Assembly: GCF_022828475.1 (NCBI RefSeq)
Contig: NZ_CP059557.1
Location: 3,953,470 to 4,017,469, forward strand
DNA: 64,000 nucleotides
Direction: 5' to 3'
DNA from: Saccharopolyspora gloriosae
Lineage (GTDB): Bacteria; Actinomycetota; Actinomycetes; Mycobacteriales; Pseudonocardiaceae
The position numbers and the translations under genes were made by a program. This document shows, one piece after another, positions 51,360-61,120 of this stretch. The notes under the pieces are model-generated. The model saw only the letters and a program-made list of their open reading frames with translations. It was not told the DNA's origin and made no database searches. Numbering within the stretch: position 1 is the stretch's first letter; each line of letters opens with the position of its first letter.

Positions 51360-51832
51360 GGCATTGCCTCCTCGGTGCCGATGGTGGCGCGCAGCCGGGC
51401 GATGCCGTCGGCCGCGGCTCGCCGGGCCGCGTCGGTGCTCCCGCCGATGATCTCGGCGATCTCCCGGTAGGGCAGGCCCGCGATGTGGTGGTAAGCGACC
51501 GCTTGGCGCTGCTTGTCGGGCAGTTCCCGCAGTGCCGCCCACACCGGGTCGGGCTCGCGCGGAACCCCGTCCACGGCGGGCCGTTCCGGGACCTGTTCGA
51601 CGCTCACCGGGCGACGCGCTCGCGCGCGGGTGATGTCGACGGCCTTGCGGTGCGCGATGGTGACCAGCCATGCCTGCACGTTGGCCGTCGGATCGAGTCG
51701 CGGATACGCCTGCAGCGCGGACAGGAACGTCTCGGACCAGGCGTCCTCGGCGTCCACCGGACCCACCACGGCGCGGCACACCCGCAGCACGACCGGCCCG
51801 TGCTCGGTCACGATTCGCTCGAACGGGGTCAT
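51356..51832 (-). CDS. ECF-type RNA polymerase sigma factor
   Basis: 158 aa. Sigma-70 region 2 is short ([41 protein letters not shown]), region 4 is [46 protein letters not shown] in parts. No anti-sigma gene adjoins it. Placed between two MGMT genes, with 1-nt and overlapping junctions, so it likely directs alkylation-stress genes. The upstream MGMT may sense methylation, as Ada does in E. coli. This is inference from gene order. Confidence 0.85.
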   Translation of the reverse strand: MTPFERIVTEHGPVVLRVCRAVVGPVDAEDAWSETFLSALQAYPRLDPTANVQAWLVTIAHRKAVDITRARARRPVSVEQVPERPAVDGVPREPDPVWAALRELPDKQRQAVAYHHIAGLPYREIAEIIGGSTDAARRAAADGIARLRATIGTEEAMP

Positions 51833-51833
51833 G

Positions 51834-52331
<498 letters not shown>

Positions 52332-52466
52332 GATCGGCTCCCGTCTGCGCGCCTGCCCTTACCACTATGCAGACGCGCGAGGCACCTCGAACGTGAGCCC
52401 CTGCGACGCGCCCGAGGTCAGGACGACATGATCGGCTGGACACTGCCAACTGGAATAATCCTCCGC

Positions 52467-53084
52467 ATGACGACGGCACCACCGGCACGCGCCGCGAAAC
52501 GCGGCCGCCCCGGCTACGACCTGGAGTCCCTGCTGGCGGTGGCGGTGCAGCTGTTCAACGAACGCGGTTACGACGGGACCAGCATGGAGGACCTGTCCCG
52601 CAAGCTCGGCATCAGCAAGTCCGCCATCTACCACCACGTTCCGAGCAAGCAGGAACTGCTGCGGCTGGCCGTCGACCGAGCGTTGGACGGGTTGTTCGCC
52701 ACCGCCACGGCCGCCCGCGCACGGGACGCGCGTGCCGTGGTGCGGCTGGAACACCTGGTGCGCGGCAGCGTGCTGGTGCTCGTGGACCGGTTGCCGTTCG
52801 TGACGCTGCTGCTGCGGGTGCGGGGCAACACGAAGGTGGAGCGGGCCGCGCTGGCTCGGCGCCGGGAATTCGACCAGCTCATCACCGACCTCGTGGCCGA
52901 AGCGGTCGAGGACGGCGATCTGCGGCCGGACTTCGACGCCGCCACCGTCGGACGATTGCTGTTCGGCATGGTGAATTCGCTGGTCGAGTGGTACCGGCCG
53001 CGTGGCGGCATCGGTGCGAAGGAACTCGCGGACGTCGTCGTGGCGATCGCGTTCGACGGGCTCCGGACGGACCGCCCGGCCTGA
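52467..53084 (+). CDS. TetR-family regulator (PaaR-like HTH)
   Basis: 205 aa from ATG 52467. HTH: LLAVAVQLFNERGYDGTSMEDLSRKLGISKSAIYHHVPSKQEL in parts (about 20-62). The C-terminal domain has VLVLVDRLPFVTLLLRVRGNT and LLFGMVNSLVEWYRPRGG. The HTH resembles PaaR-type regulators of phenylacetate degradation, but no paa genes are present. Divergent from the ogt operon across 135 nt. Confidence 0.83.
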   Translation: MTTAPPARAAKRGRPGYDLESLLAVAVQLFNERGYDGTSMEDLSRKLGISKSAIYHHVPSKQELLRLAVDRALDGLFATATAARARDARAVVRLEHLVRGSVLVLVDRLPFVTLLLRVRGNTKVERAALARRREFDQLITDLVAEAVEDGDLRPDFDAATVGRLLFGMVNSLVEWYRPRGGIGAKELADVVVAIAFDGLRTDRPA

Positions 53085-53561
53085 TCCGATTCTCCAAGGA
53101 GACGGAGATGAACTCACGCGAATCGAGTTCGCCCTGCGCAACGCCGTCTCCGCAACCTCTGTGAAGCACCGGAATCCCGCAGGTGTCCGGCCGATTCCTG
53201 CGGTCGCCGCACGAACGTGACGACATCACGGGTGACCGGAGGCGGAGGTCGTTCGGGAGTCACGACCTCCGCTCTCCACCAGGTGGGACGGCGGCGACGG
53301 CACCGAGTTCGGGGGTCTCGGCCGTCAGCTGGTGCGCAATGCACCGTCGCGGCACCGGAATGCATCCGTTTCGGGGCCGGACTGCCGACTCCGGAATCCG
53401 CGACCACTGATCCCACAACGAGATCGTCACCCTCCCACTGTCCACTCGCAACACAAGACGGCTTCCGATGGCCCACGATCGTGCGGATCTTCTCGTTGCC
53501 CAGCGGTCGATTCCACGGCGGCGCACCCGCACACTGGCGGTTCACCGGGAGGGGAGCCGCC
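53085..53561. other. Intergenic region with one short possible ORF
   Basis: 477 nt between TetR and the M15 peptidase. A tiny ORF from ATG 53108 to TGA 53164 (18 codons, MNSRESSSPCATPSPQPL) has a perfect AAGGAG upstream but no other support. The frame of the peptidase is open upstream to 53217, yet composition and the ribosome-binding site favour the start at 53562. Nothing else is visible. Confidence 0.35.
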
Positions 53562-54218
53562 ATGAGGAAATCCCACGCCGTGCTCATGGCCTGCGTGCTC
53601 GCCGCAACGACCGCGCAGTGCGGCGACCCGCAGCCACCGGCGAGTGTTCCCGCACCGGCGTTCACTTCCAGTGTGCACGGTGTCGACGCCGCGCAGCTCG
53701 GACCTAGCTGGCGCCCCGAATGCCCCGTCGCCCCGGAACAACTGCGCCTGCTGCGGCTTCGGCACGTCGGGATGGACGGCCGGGAGCACACCGGGCGGCT
53801 CATCGTGCACGAGGACCGGGTGGCGCAGACCGTCGCCGCGTTCGCCCGGCTCTACGAGCTGCGGTTCCCCATCGCAAGGATGCACCCGGCCGGGGCATAC
53901 CCCGAGGCGTCGGACGAACTGTCGATGCGCGAGAACAACACCTCCGCGTTCAGCTGCCGCGGGATCAACGGCAGCGACAGCTGGTCGTACCACGCTTACG
54001 GGCGGGCCGTTGACATCAATCCGCTCATCAACCCGTACATCAGCGCGGACGGTGAACTCCAGCCCGCCACGGCAGGCCCCTATCTGGACCGCTCCCGGCG
54101 AGATCCGGGGATGCTGCACGATGGAGACGCCGCCGTGCGGGTGTTCACCGAGGCGGGCTGGACGTGGGGCGGCGGCTGGCGGGATCCCCATGACTACCAG
54201 CACTTCGAGCTTCCGTGA
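53562..54218 (+). CDS. M15-family peptidase (D-Ala-D-Ala carboxypeptidase/endolysin-like), lipoprotein
   Basis: 218 aa, ATG with GGGAGGGGAG upstream. Signal: RKSHAVLMACVLAATTAQC, with Cys near residue 20 and a poor lipobox (Gln at -1). The M15 Zn site is present: FPIARMHP, SAFSCRGINGSDSWSYHAYGRAVDINP in parts (first His and Asp), and a C-terminal DPHDYQHFELP with the last His. Cleaves peptidoglycan stem peptides. Possibly a secreted wall-modifying enzyme. Confidence 0.83.
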   Translation: MRKSHAVLMACVLAATTAQCGDPQPPASVPAPAFTSSVHGVDAAQLGPSWRPECPVAPEQLRLLRLRHVGMDGREHTGRLIVHEDRVAQTVAAFARLYELRFPIARMHPAGAYPEASDELSMRENNTSAFSCRGINGSDSWSYHAYGRAVDINPLINPYISADGELQPATAGPYLDRSRRDPGMLHDGDAAVRVFTEAGWTWGGGWRDPHDYQHFELP

Positions 54219-54221
54219 GCA

Positions 54222-55850
54222 TCACTTCAGGTCGAAACCCCGGTAGTCGTCGGCCGCCACGGCCTCGCAGGTCTGCTCGTAGAGGTCGAGGCCACCGACG
54301 TAGGGCATGAAAACTCGTTCCTTGCCGGGAACGTTCGCCCCGAGGTACCAGGAATTCGCCTTCGGATAGAGGGTCGCCTCCGCCAGCTCGCGCAAGTGCT
54401 CGACCCAGTCCCGCTGAGCCTGCTCGGTGGCCTCGATGGTGCGGTAACCGCCACTTCTCAGGTGCTCGACGCAGGCGGCCGTCCACTGCACGTGCTGTTC
54501 GATGGACGTCACCATGTTCGTCAGCACCGACGGGCTGCCGGGGCCTGCCAGGATGAACATGTTCGGGAATCCCGCCACAGCGAGTCCCAGGTAGGTCGCC
54601 GGGCCGCCGCGCCACGTTTCGGCGAGCTCGTGGCCCGCTCTGCCTCGGACGTCGATTCGCCGCAGCGCGCCGGTCATCGCGTCGAAGCCGGTGGCCAGCA
54701 CGAGCGAATCCAGATCGTACTCCACACCACCGGCCCGCACTCCCCGCGCCGTGACCGTCTCCAGTGGACTGTCCCGGGAGTCGACGAGCGTCACGTGATC
54801 CTGGTTGTAGGTCTCGAAGTAGTCGGTGTCCACGCAGATCCGCTTGGTGCCCAGCGGATGCCCGTAGGGCAACAATGCCTCGGCGGTGGCCGGGTCGTGC
54901 ACGACCGCGCGGATCTTCGCGCGCACGAACTCGGCGATCTCGTCGTTGGCCCGCTGGTCGGCCAGGATGTCGGCGTAGGCGCCGAGCAGCCGGAAACCGC
55001 CGTAACTCCACCGGCCCTCGTACTCGCGGTAGCGCTCTCGTGCGTCGACGTCGAACGTGTTCCGCTCGTTCGCGCTGCGTTCCACGCCACCGGGGCTGGC
55101 CCGGTTCGCCCGGCGCCGTTGCCGGTAGTTCGCCTTGACCGCACGCACCACGTCGGGATCTAGCGGGCCGTTGAACGCGGGGATGGAGAAGTTCGGCGTC
55201 CGCTGGAACACGGTCAGCCGCGCGGCCTGCCCGGCGATCACCGGGATCGCTTGGATCCCCGACGACCCGGTTCCGATCACACCGACACCACGCCCCGAGA
55301 AGTCCACATCGGACTCCGGCCAGTTCCCGGTGTGGTACACGGATCCTTCGAACTCGTCCAGTCCGGGCAACGCGGGCCGCTGCGGCACGGACAGGCAACC
55401 GGTGGCCATCACGCAGAACCGGCTCACCAGCGGCGGCCGCCCCGGCGCGTGCACCGTCCAGCACGCCGTGCCCTCGTCGAAATGCGCCGCGGTGACCCGC
55501 GTGTCGAACTCGATGTCGCGCCGCAGGTCGAACCGCCGCGCGACGTGCGACAGGTAGCGTTGGATCTCGGGTTGCGCGGAATACCGCTCCGACCATTCCC
55601 ATTCCTGCTGCAGGGATTCGGAGAACGAGTACGAGTAGTCGAGGCTCTCGATGTCACAGCGCGCACCCGGGTAGCGGTTCCAGTACCAGGTTCCGCCGAC
55701 GTCCGACCCGGCTTCCAGCACCCGCACCGAAAACCCTCGCGAGCGCAGTTCGTAGAGCATGTACAGGCCGCTGAACCCGGCCCCGATCACCACCACGTCG
55801 ACGTCCGCCAGGGCTTCCCGGCCTTCGGATGTGGCTGAAGAAGCTCGCAT
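54222..55850 (-). CDS. Flavin-containing Baeyer-Villiger monooxygenase
   Basis: 542 aa from ATG 55850; a GTG 9 nt upstream is possible. FAD site VVIGAGFSGLYMLYELRSRG, the type I BVMO fingerprint FEGSVYHTGNWPE (F-x-G-x3-H-x3-W-P), NADPH site GVGVIGTGSSGIQAIP, and LVLATGFDAMTGAL. Length matches cyclohexanone/cyclododecanone-type BVMOs. Oxidises ketones to esters or lactones. The nearest hydrolase (57760-58662) is not in an operon with it. Confidence 0.9.
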   Translation of the reverse strand: MRASSATSEGREALADVDVVVIGAGFSGLYMLYELRSRGFSVRVLEAGSDVGGTWYWNRYPGARCDIESLDYSYSFSESLQQEWEWSERYSAQPEIQRYLSHVARRFDLRRDIEFDTRVTAAHFDEGTACWTVHAPGRPPLVSRFCVMATGCLSVPQRPALPGLDEFEGSVYHTGNWPESDVDFSGRGVGVIGTGSSGIQAIPVIAGQAARLTVFQRTPNFSIPAFNGPLDPDVVRAVKANYRQRRRANRASPGGVERSANERNTFDVDARERYREYEGRWSYGGFRLLGAYADILADQRANDEIAEFVRAKIRAVVHDPATAEALLPYGHPLGTKRICVDTDYFETYNQDHVTLVDSRDSPLETVTARGVRAGGVEYDLDSLVLATGFDAMTGALRRIDVRGRAGHELAETWRGGPATYLGLAVAGFPNMFILAGPGSPSVLTNMVTSIEQHVQWTAACVEHLRSGGYRTIEATEQAQRDWVEHLRELAEATLYPKANSWYLGANVPGKERVFMPYVGGLDLYEQTCEAVAADDYRGFDLK

Positions 55851-56034
55851 GCTCGTCACCCGCTCGCACCGGTCGGCCGCATTGCCGCATTCGTTGCCCC
55901 GCAGCGGAAATCTAGCGCAGCGGTACGGCGGTGACGATGAAAGTCACCGAGGTGGCCGAGTGCGGCCGGGCCATGCGGGTGGCCGCGGCACCGGTTGCGG
56001 GCCGGCGCCACGGCGTAGCGGAGCCGCGAGAGTT

Positions 56035-56235
56035 CTACGCGGCGGAGGCCGATCCGCCGGATCTCGCCTGCGGCACCGGATTCCCTTCCTCCGGGGCCAG
56101 CCCCAGCATGTCGAGCAGCTCCGCCAGCTGAGCGGCGTCCTCCGCGTGGTGCGCGGTGGCGCGTACCGCCCGCGCCCGCTCCTGCGGAGTCGGCTCGTGC
56201 GCGTCCGCGTTCTGCGGCGTGGGTGTCGCTTGCAT
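56035..56235 (-). CDS. Small acidic protein, unknown function
   Basis: 66 aa, ATG with GGAGGAAG upstream. A disordered Pro-rich start (QATPTPQNADAHEPTPQE) leads into a helix RARAVRATAHHAEDAAQLAE and LLDMLGLAPEEG, then an Ala/Ser tail. The LLDMLGL end of the helix is reminiscent of small actinomycete proteins of unknown role. The gene lies 184 nt upstream of the BVMO on the same strand. No operon link is evident. Confidence 0.55.
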   Translation of the reverse strand: MQATPTPQNADAHEPTPQERARAVRATAHHAEDAAQLAELLDMLGLAPEEGNPVPQARSGGSASAA

Positions 56236-56475
56236 GAGTCTTCCTCCCCCGAGTGGTCGATGCGGTCGCCGATACTGCCAGCCGAACGATCCTGCGACAC
56301 GGCCGAAAGTCCTGGTCCCGCGAATGCTGGGACGCGGGAGTCCGGGTGTGGCGCGAGTGGGGGATGACCGCGTCCTGATGCGAGCGGGGTCACTCTCCGA
56401 CCCGTACCTGCTGGTTGAGCAGGGCGGCTTCCGGGCACCTTTCTAAGGGGCGGGAACGGCAAGGAAGGGGCTCAC

Positions 56476-57393
56476 GTGCGCGCACTGATCACGGGCTGGC
56501 CCAGCTTCCTGCACTCCGAGATCGGCGCGGGTGATGTGGCGGCCATGCGTCGGGTGGGGGATGCGCTGGCCGCCGCCGGAATCCCGCATGACTCGGCGTG
56601 GAGCCCGGTGCTGGCCTCGGGGTCGCTCACCTTCGACGACGCGGATCCGGAGAGGTACACCGACCTCGTGTTCGTCAGCGGACCGGCGCACGGCAGGCAG
56701 CTCGACGACCTGCATCACCGCTACGCCCGGTGCAGGCGCATCGCGGTCGGCGTCACGGTCATAGACGAGCGCTCCGCCGCAGTCCAGGGCTTCCACTCCG
56801 TGCTGGCCCGCGACCGCCCGCTGGTACCGGCGTCCCGGGATCTCGCCGCGAGCGCCGCGCTGAGCCCGGCACCGGTCGCGGCGATCGTCGTGTCCCACGG
56901 CCGCCGGGAGTACCCCCCGCTGCGCAGGCACGACAGCGTGCACCGGTACTTGCTGAACTGAATCGGCCGCACCGATTTCGCGCCGCTGATGGCCGATCCG
57001 CGGCTGGACCGGGTCAACTCCAGGTTGTGCTCCACGGCCGACCAGTTCGCGGCGTTGCTGGCCCGCGCGGACGTGGTGGTGACCTCCCGCCTGCACGGAC
57101 TGGTCTTCGGGCTCGCGCAAGGGGCTCCGGTGCTGGCCGTGGACCCGGTAGCCGGTGGCGGCAAGCTCACCGCCCAGGGGGTGGCCTGGCAGTGGCCAGC
57201 GGTCCTCTCCAGCGAAGAGCTGATCGCCGGCGGCGACGGACACTCGGGGGCGCTCCTGGACCAGTGGTGGCAGTGGTGCCTAGGCCCCGAAGCCCGAGAA
57301 CAGGCGAAAGCCCACGCCGCCCAAGCAGCGAGCACCGGCCGACAACAACTCACCGACCTGGTAAACCACCTCACCACCCCCACAGCCAGGTGA
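56476..57393 (+). pseudogene. Polysaccharide pyruvyl transferase family protein interrupted by an in-frame TGA
   Basis: GTG start with AAGGAAGGGG upstream. The first part (161 codons: RALITGWPSFLHSEIGAGDV, VFVSGPAHGRQLDDLHHRYA) stops at TGA 56959-56961 after HRYLLN. The same frame continues at once (IGRTDFAPLMADPRLDRVNS) to a normal stop at 57393, with RADVVVTSRLHGLVFGLAQG typical of the WcaK/CsaB family. Without the TGA it is a 305-aa protein. A single TGG or CGA to TGA change explains it. Read-through cannot be excluded. Confidence 0.75.
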
Positions 57394-57419
57394 ACCAGCG
57401 CCCGTTTCCCCGCGCCCAC

Positions 57420-57757
57420 AACCTCATCCCGCCAGGCGAAGCCCCACCTAACGCCGAAGCCAACTCCTAACGGCGAAGCCAAACCCGTGCGACGAAGCCG
57501 CGCCTTACGGCGAAGCCGAATCTTTGCGGCCGAAGGCCGTGCCTTACGGCGAAGCCGAATCCTTACGGCCGAAGGCCGTGCCTGTATGCGCGAAGCGCAT
57601 AGCCCACGTCACAAAGCCGACCACCCGCGGGTTCTCAGTTGGTCTCTCGCGAGGACAGCTTTTTCCCTCGTGGCGGAGCCACTCGGGAAAAAGATCCCGC
57701 AGCGAGAGACCAACTGAGGTTCCGCCACCCGACCACCAAAGCAAAACGAGACCGAAG
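57420..57757 (+). repeat. Dispersed structured repeat, copy E (long form)
   Basis: Stem arms CTCAGTTGGTCTCTCGC (57634-57650) and GCGAGAGACCAACTGAG (57702-57718), perfect 17 bp. The loop matches copy A at all but two positions although the stems differ. To the left are TATGCGC-GAA-GCGCATA (57585-57601), two copies of GGCC-GAA-GGCC and several CGGC-GAA-GCCG units from about 57425. The hairpin is TATGTGC/GCACATA in A and B, a compensatory change. The right end (..CAAAACGAG) lies about 9 nt from the esterase stop codon. Confidence 0.85.
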
Positions 57758-57759
57758 AT

Positions 57760-58662
57760 TCACCGCTCGGCTGAGACGCCGGTACCCAGGAAGCGGAGCA
57801 TGTCGGCGCCTACTACGTCGAACACCGAGGAGTCGTGGTTCCCCGGCAGCACCGACATCACCGGAGTGTTCGGGTACTCCCCCGCCAGCTGATCCACACC
57901 TTCCCGATACAGGTCGGCGTCGCCGATCCACACGCCGACCGGGACGTCGCCCAGCTGATCGGTGCGGCGCAGCGGGTCGTTCTCGATCCACTCCTGCTCG
58001 GTCGCGAACACGCCCTTCTCGTCCATGTGCGGCCAGGTCACCGGCAGCGCAGGCGCCAACAGCGCGGCGGCCTGGACGGGCAGCTCCACCTCGGTGCGTT
58101 CGGCGGCGTAGTTCAGTGCGCCGAAGCCGCCGGTCGATATTCCGGCGACCGCGAACGGCAAGCCGTCGCGGTCACCGAGCCCGCGGGTGCGGAGCCACGC
58201 GGGCACCTCCTCGAGCAGCATGCTCATCAGGTCGCCGTTGGCGGAGCCATCGTTCCAGTAGCAGTTGAACCCGCCGTCGACGGCGAGCAACCCGAACGGC
58301 GGGATGGCCCCGTTGGCGTACTCGGTTTCCAGCTTGGCCAACGTCTCGTACGGTATCGGAGTCGGACTCATCCCGTCCCTGCCGTGCAGGTACAGCACCA
58401 TCGGCAGGTTCTCGGTGTGTTCCAGACCCGTCGGGAACGCGAACATGAGCTGCACGTCCCCGTCCCGGTAGTGGGAACGCTCCGCGTCCACTTGCAGTAC
58501 CGGTCCGGTCGCCGCCGGAGTCCTCGGCATCGGTCTGCGCAGCGGCGCCTCCGCAGTGGCCGATCCGGGCTCCGTTCGCCCGCACGCCCCCACAGCGGCG
58601 CCTGCCGCCGCCGCACCCATCAAGGACAGCAGGCTTCGCCGCCCCAGTTTCACGTTCCGCAT
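57760..58662 (-). CDS. Alpha/beta hydrolase, esterase family lipoprotein
   Basis: 300 aa. Twin-Arg lipoprotein signal: KLGRRSLLSLMGAAAAGAAV then GAC, Cys near 27. The catalytic domain resembles the esterase D/antigen-85-like family: LPMVLYLHGRDGMSPTP, the Ser elbow FAVAGISTGGFGALNYA (G-x-S-x-G), Asp in VWIGDADLYREG and His in LPGNHDSSVFD. Secreted or surface esterase. Its 3' end adjoins repeat copy E. Confidence 0.8.
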   Translation of the reverse strand: MRNVKLGRRSLLSLMGAAAAGAAVGACGRTEPGSATAEAPLRRPMPRTPAATGPVLQVDAERSHYRDGDVQLMFAFPTGLEHTENLPMVLYLHGRDGMSPTPIPYETLAKLETEYANGAIPPFGLLAVDGGFNCYWNDGSANGDLMSMLLEEVPAWLRTRGLGDRDGLPFAVAGISTGGFGALNYAAERTEVELPVQAAALLAPALPVTWPHMDEKGVFATEQEWIENDPLRRTDQLGDVPVGVWIGDADLYREGVDQLAGEYPNTPVMSVLPGNHDSSVFDVVGADMLRFLGTGVSAER

Positions 58663-58772
58663 TCGCCTGCCACCACGTCGTCAAGGTCCCCCGACACCTT
58701 ACCGAGCCCCCTGATGGTTGTCCGCGAGGCCGACCACGTTCAACATGACCTGGGAAAGCGGACTGGAAGGGG

Positions 58773-60323
58773 ATGGGCGTGAACGGTGCGGAAAGCCTGC
58801 TCGCAGCTGCGCAGGAGGCCGGCGTCGCGGTGTGCTTCGCGAATCCCGGCACGACCGAGATTCCACTGGTGGAGGCGTTCGACTCCGTCGAGGGCGTCCG
58901 TACCGTGCTCGGCCTCTCCGAGGGGGTCGTGACCGGCGCCGCGGACGGGTACGCGCGGATGACGGGGCGACCGGCGATGACGTTGTTGCACCTCGGGCCG
59001 GGTTTCGCCAACGGCATCGCGAACCTGCACAACGCGCGACGCGCCCGCACCCCGATCATCAACGTGGTCGGTGAGCACGCCACCTGGCATCAGGCCGCGG
59101 ACGCACCGCTGGCCAGCGACATCGACTCGTTGGCCCGCCCGGTGTCGGGCTGGGTGGGCCGGACCAGCGGGGCCGCGGCGGCCGCATCGGAGTTCCTCGA
59201 CGCCAGGCAGGCCGCGCTGCGCGAGCGGATGCCGGTGACGTTGATCGCCGCCGCTGATCACATGTGGGGCGATGGCGGCCAACGGGCAGCCGTGCCACCG
59301 GAACCGGCCTTGGCCACTGTGGACGGACAGCGGGTGGCGGGAATCGCGAAGCTGCTCGCCGGGCCTGGACGTCCCGCGCTGCTGCTCGGCGGGTCCGCGC
59401 TGAACGCCGACGGGCTCCGGCTGGGAGCTCGGATCGCGGCGGCGACCGGTGGCGAAGTGTTCGCCGAGCGCAGCCCGGCCCGCGTCGAGCGCGGCCCGGA
59501 CATCCCGGTGGTGCGGTCGCTGCCGTACTTCCCGGAGGACACCCTCGCCGCCCTGGACGGCTTCACGCATCTCGTGCTGGTCGGCGCCGGGGTCCCGGTG
59601 GCGTTCTTCGGTTACCGGGGGCAGCCCAGCGTTCCGGTGCCGGAGCACGTCCAGGTGCACACGCTGGCCGATCTCGACGAGAACGCCGTTGATGCGCTCG
59701 GCGCCGTCGCCGAGGCCATCGGCGCCTCCGGAGTCGAACCGCCGCCGCGGGACCGCCCGGCGCTGCGCGCGCCCGAGGGCGAGCTGCACGCCAAGGCCGT
59801 CGCCACCGCGATCGCGCTCACCCAACCGGACCGGTCGATCATCGTGAACGAGGGCATCACCGCGGCCGCGGCCTATCCGGCGGTGGCCGCCGCCGCACCC
59901 GCGCACACCGAGCTCGGGTTGACCGGCGGGGCGATCGGCATGGGAATCCCGGTCGCCACCGGGGCCGCGCTGGCCTGCCCGGACCGGCCGGTGATCGACC
60001 TGCAGGCCGATGGCAGCGCCGCCTACACGCTCCAGGGGCTCTGGACGCAGGCACGCGAGCGGCTCGACGTGACGACCGTGATCTGCGCGAACTCCCGGTA
60101 CCGCATCTTGGAGGCCGAGCTCGGCAGGGCCGGAGTGCGCACCCCCGGACCGGCCGCGACCGGCATGACCAGCCTCGGCGATCCCGCTACCGACTGGGTC
60201 TCGCTGGCCACCGGTTTCGGCGTCCCCGCCGCCCGGGTCACCACCGGCGAGGAACTCCTCGCGGCCCTGCACAACGCGCACACGACCCCAGGCCCCCACC
60301 TCATCGAGGCGGTCCTGCCCTGA
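58773..60323 (+). CDS. Acetolactate synthase-like ThDP-dependent enzyme (IlvX group)
   Basis: 516 aa. ThDP fold in three domains: PYR with the catalytic Glu (TVLGLSEGV, Glu50), a middle domain (RPALLLGGSALNADGLR) and PP with the ThDP/Mg motif LQADGSAAYTLQGLWTQ ... ICANSRYRIL. It is shorter than biosynthetic IlvB (about 600 aa), has no adjacent small subunit (IlvH), and begins NPGTTEIPLVEAF. It fits the IlvX or benzoylformate-decarboxylase-like group. The reaction is not known. Confidence 0.8.
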   Translation: MGVNGAESLLAAAQEAGVAVCFANPGTTEIPLVEAFDSVEGVRTVLGLSEGVVTGAADGYARMTGRPAMTLLHLGPGFANGIANLHNARRARTPIINVVGEHATWHQAADAPLASDIDSLARPVSGWVGRTSGAAAAASEFLDARQAALRERMPVTLIAAADHMWGDGGQRAAVPPEPALATVDGQRVAGIAKLLAGPGRPALLLGGSALNADGLRLGARIAAATGGEVFAERSPARVERGPDIPVVRSLPYFPEDTLAALDGFTHLVLVGAGVPVAFFGYRGQPSVPVPEHVQVHTLADLDENAVDALGAVAEAIGASGVEPPPRDRPALRAPEGELHAKAVATAIALTQPDRSIIVNEGITAAAAYPAVAAAAPAHTELGLTGGAIGMGIPVATGAALACPDRPVIDLQADGSAAYTLQGLWTQARERLDVTTVICANSRYRILEAELGRAGVRTPGPAATGMTSLGDPATDWVSLATGFGVPAARVTTGEELLAALHNAHTTPGPHLIEAVLP

Positions 60324-60417
60324 TCATTCGTTCTCGTCCTGCGCTGCGATCTTGTCCTGCGCCTGCGTCCCGATGGCGCGTGGTGCGGTGACGCGGGAGC
60401 GGGTCAGTGGTTCGGGG

Positions 60418-61086
60418 TCACCGGTCGGCGAGGGTTCGGGAGGTGAGGAGGTCGTGGCGCAGGGCCAATGAGGCCGCTTCGAGGCGGGAGTGGACGCCGA
60501 GTTTGGTGAGCACCGCCTGCACGTGGGTGCGGACCGTCGTCGGGGAGACGCCCAGGGATTTGGCCATCGTCGCCGTCTGCGCCCCTTCCGTGAGCAGGCC
60601 GAGGCATTCGCGTTCCCGCGCGGTGAGGTACGAGGCGAGCCTGCGGGCGTCGAGGGCGTCGCCGCGCGGCTCCTGCGGCGGAACCCGCGCCGTGGCGAGG
60701 GACACGACGGTCTCCCCGGCGGCGACCGCATCCAGCGCATCGACCAGGTTCTCCAAGCCGCACATCTTGTTCACGTATCCCGCGGCGCCCGCGGACAGGG
60801 CGCCGCGCACCCCGTGGGCGTCTCCGTCGGCGGTGAGCACGACGATCTTCGTGTCCGGCCCGGCGGCGAGCACCTCCCCCAGCCGCGCCACCCCGTCGCC
60901 GTCGCCGAAGAACCGGTCGAGCAGGCAGATGTCCGGTGCGAGCCGCCGCACGGCGGCGACCGTGCCCGCGAGGGATCCCGCCGTGCCGACCACCGGGAAA
61001 CCACGTGCGGACAGCGCCGCGACCAACGCGTCCACGAAGATCGTGTGGTCATCGCCGAGCAGCACCCGCGTTGAACCGTCCCCCAT
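60418..61086 (-). CDS. LuxR-family response regulator
   Basis: 222 aa. Receiver domain 1-120: acidic pocket GDDH, phospho-acceptor Asp57 in DICLLDRFF, Lys in GYVNKM near 106. The HTH is ASYLTARERECLGLLTEGAQTATMAKSLGVSPTTVRTHVQAVLTKLG in parts (about 155-205). A histidine kinase gene lies 34 nt upstream, so they form a two-component pair. The target is unknown. Confidence 0.87.
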   Translation of the reverse strand: MGDGSTRVLLGDDHTIFVDALVAALSARGFPVVGTAGSLAGTVAAVRRLAPDICLLDRFFGDGDGVARLGEVLAAGPDTKIVVLTADGDAHGVRGALSAGAAGYVNKMCGLENLVDALDAVAAGETVVSLATARVPPQEPRGDALDARRLASYLTARERECLGLLTEGAQTATMAKSLGVSPTTVRTHVQAVLTKLGVHSRLEAASLALRHDLLTSRTLADR

Positions 61087-61120
61087 CGAACTCTCCCATC
61101 GTTGGCCGTTCCGACCGGTG

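Noticed and set aside
53217-53561. N-terminal extension of the M15 peptidase by 115 codons
   Set aside because: The extension is Arg/Ser/Pro-rich with no domain. A strong ribosome-binding site and a signal peptide mark the start at 53562.
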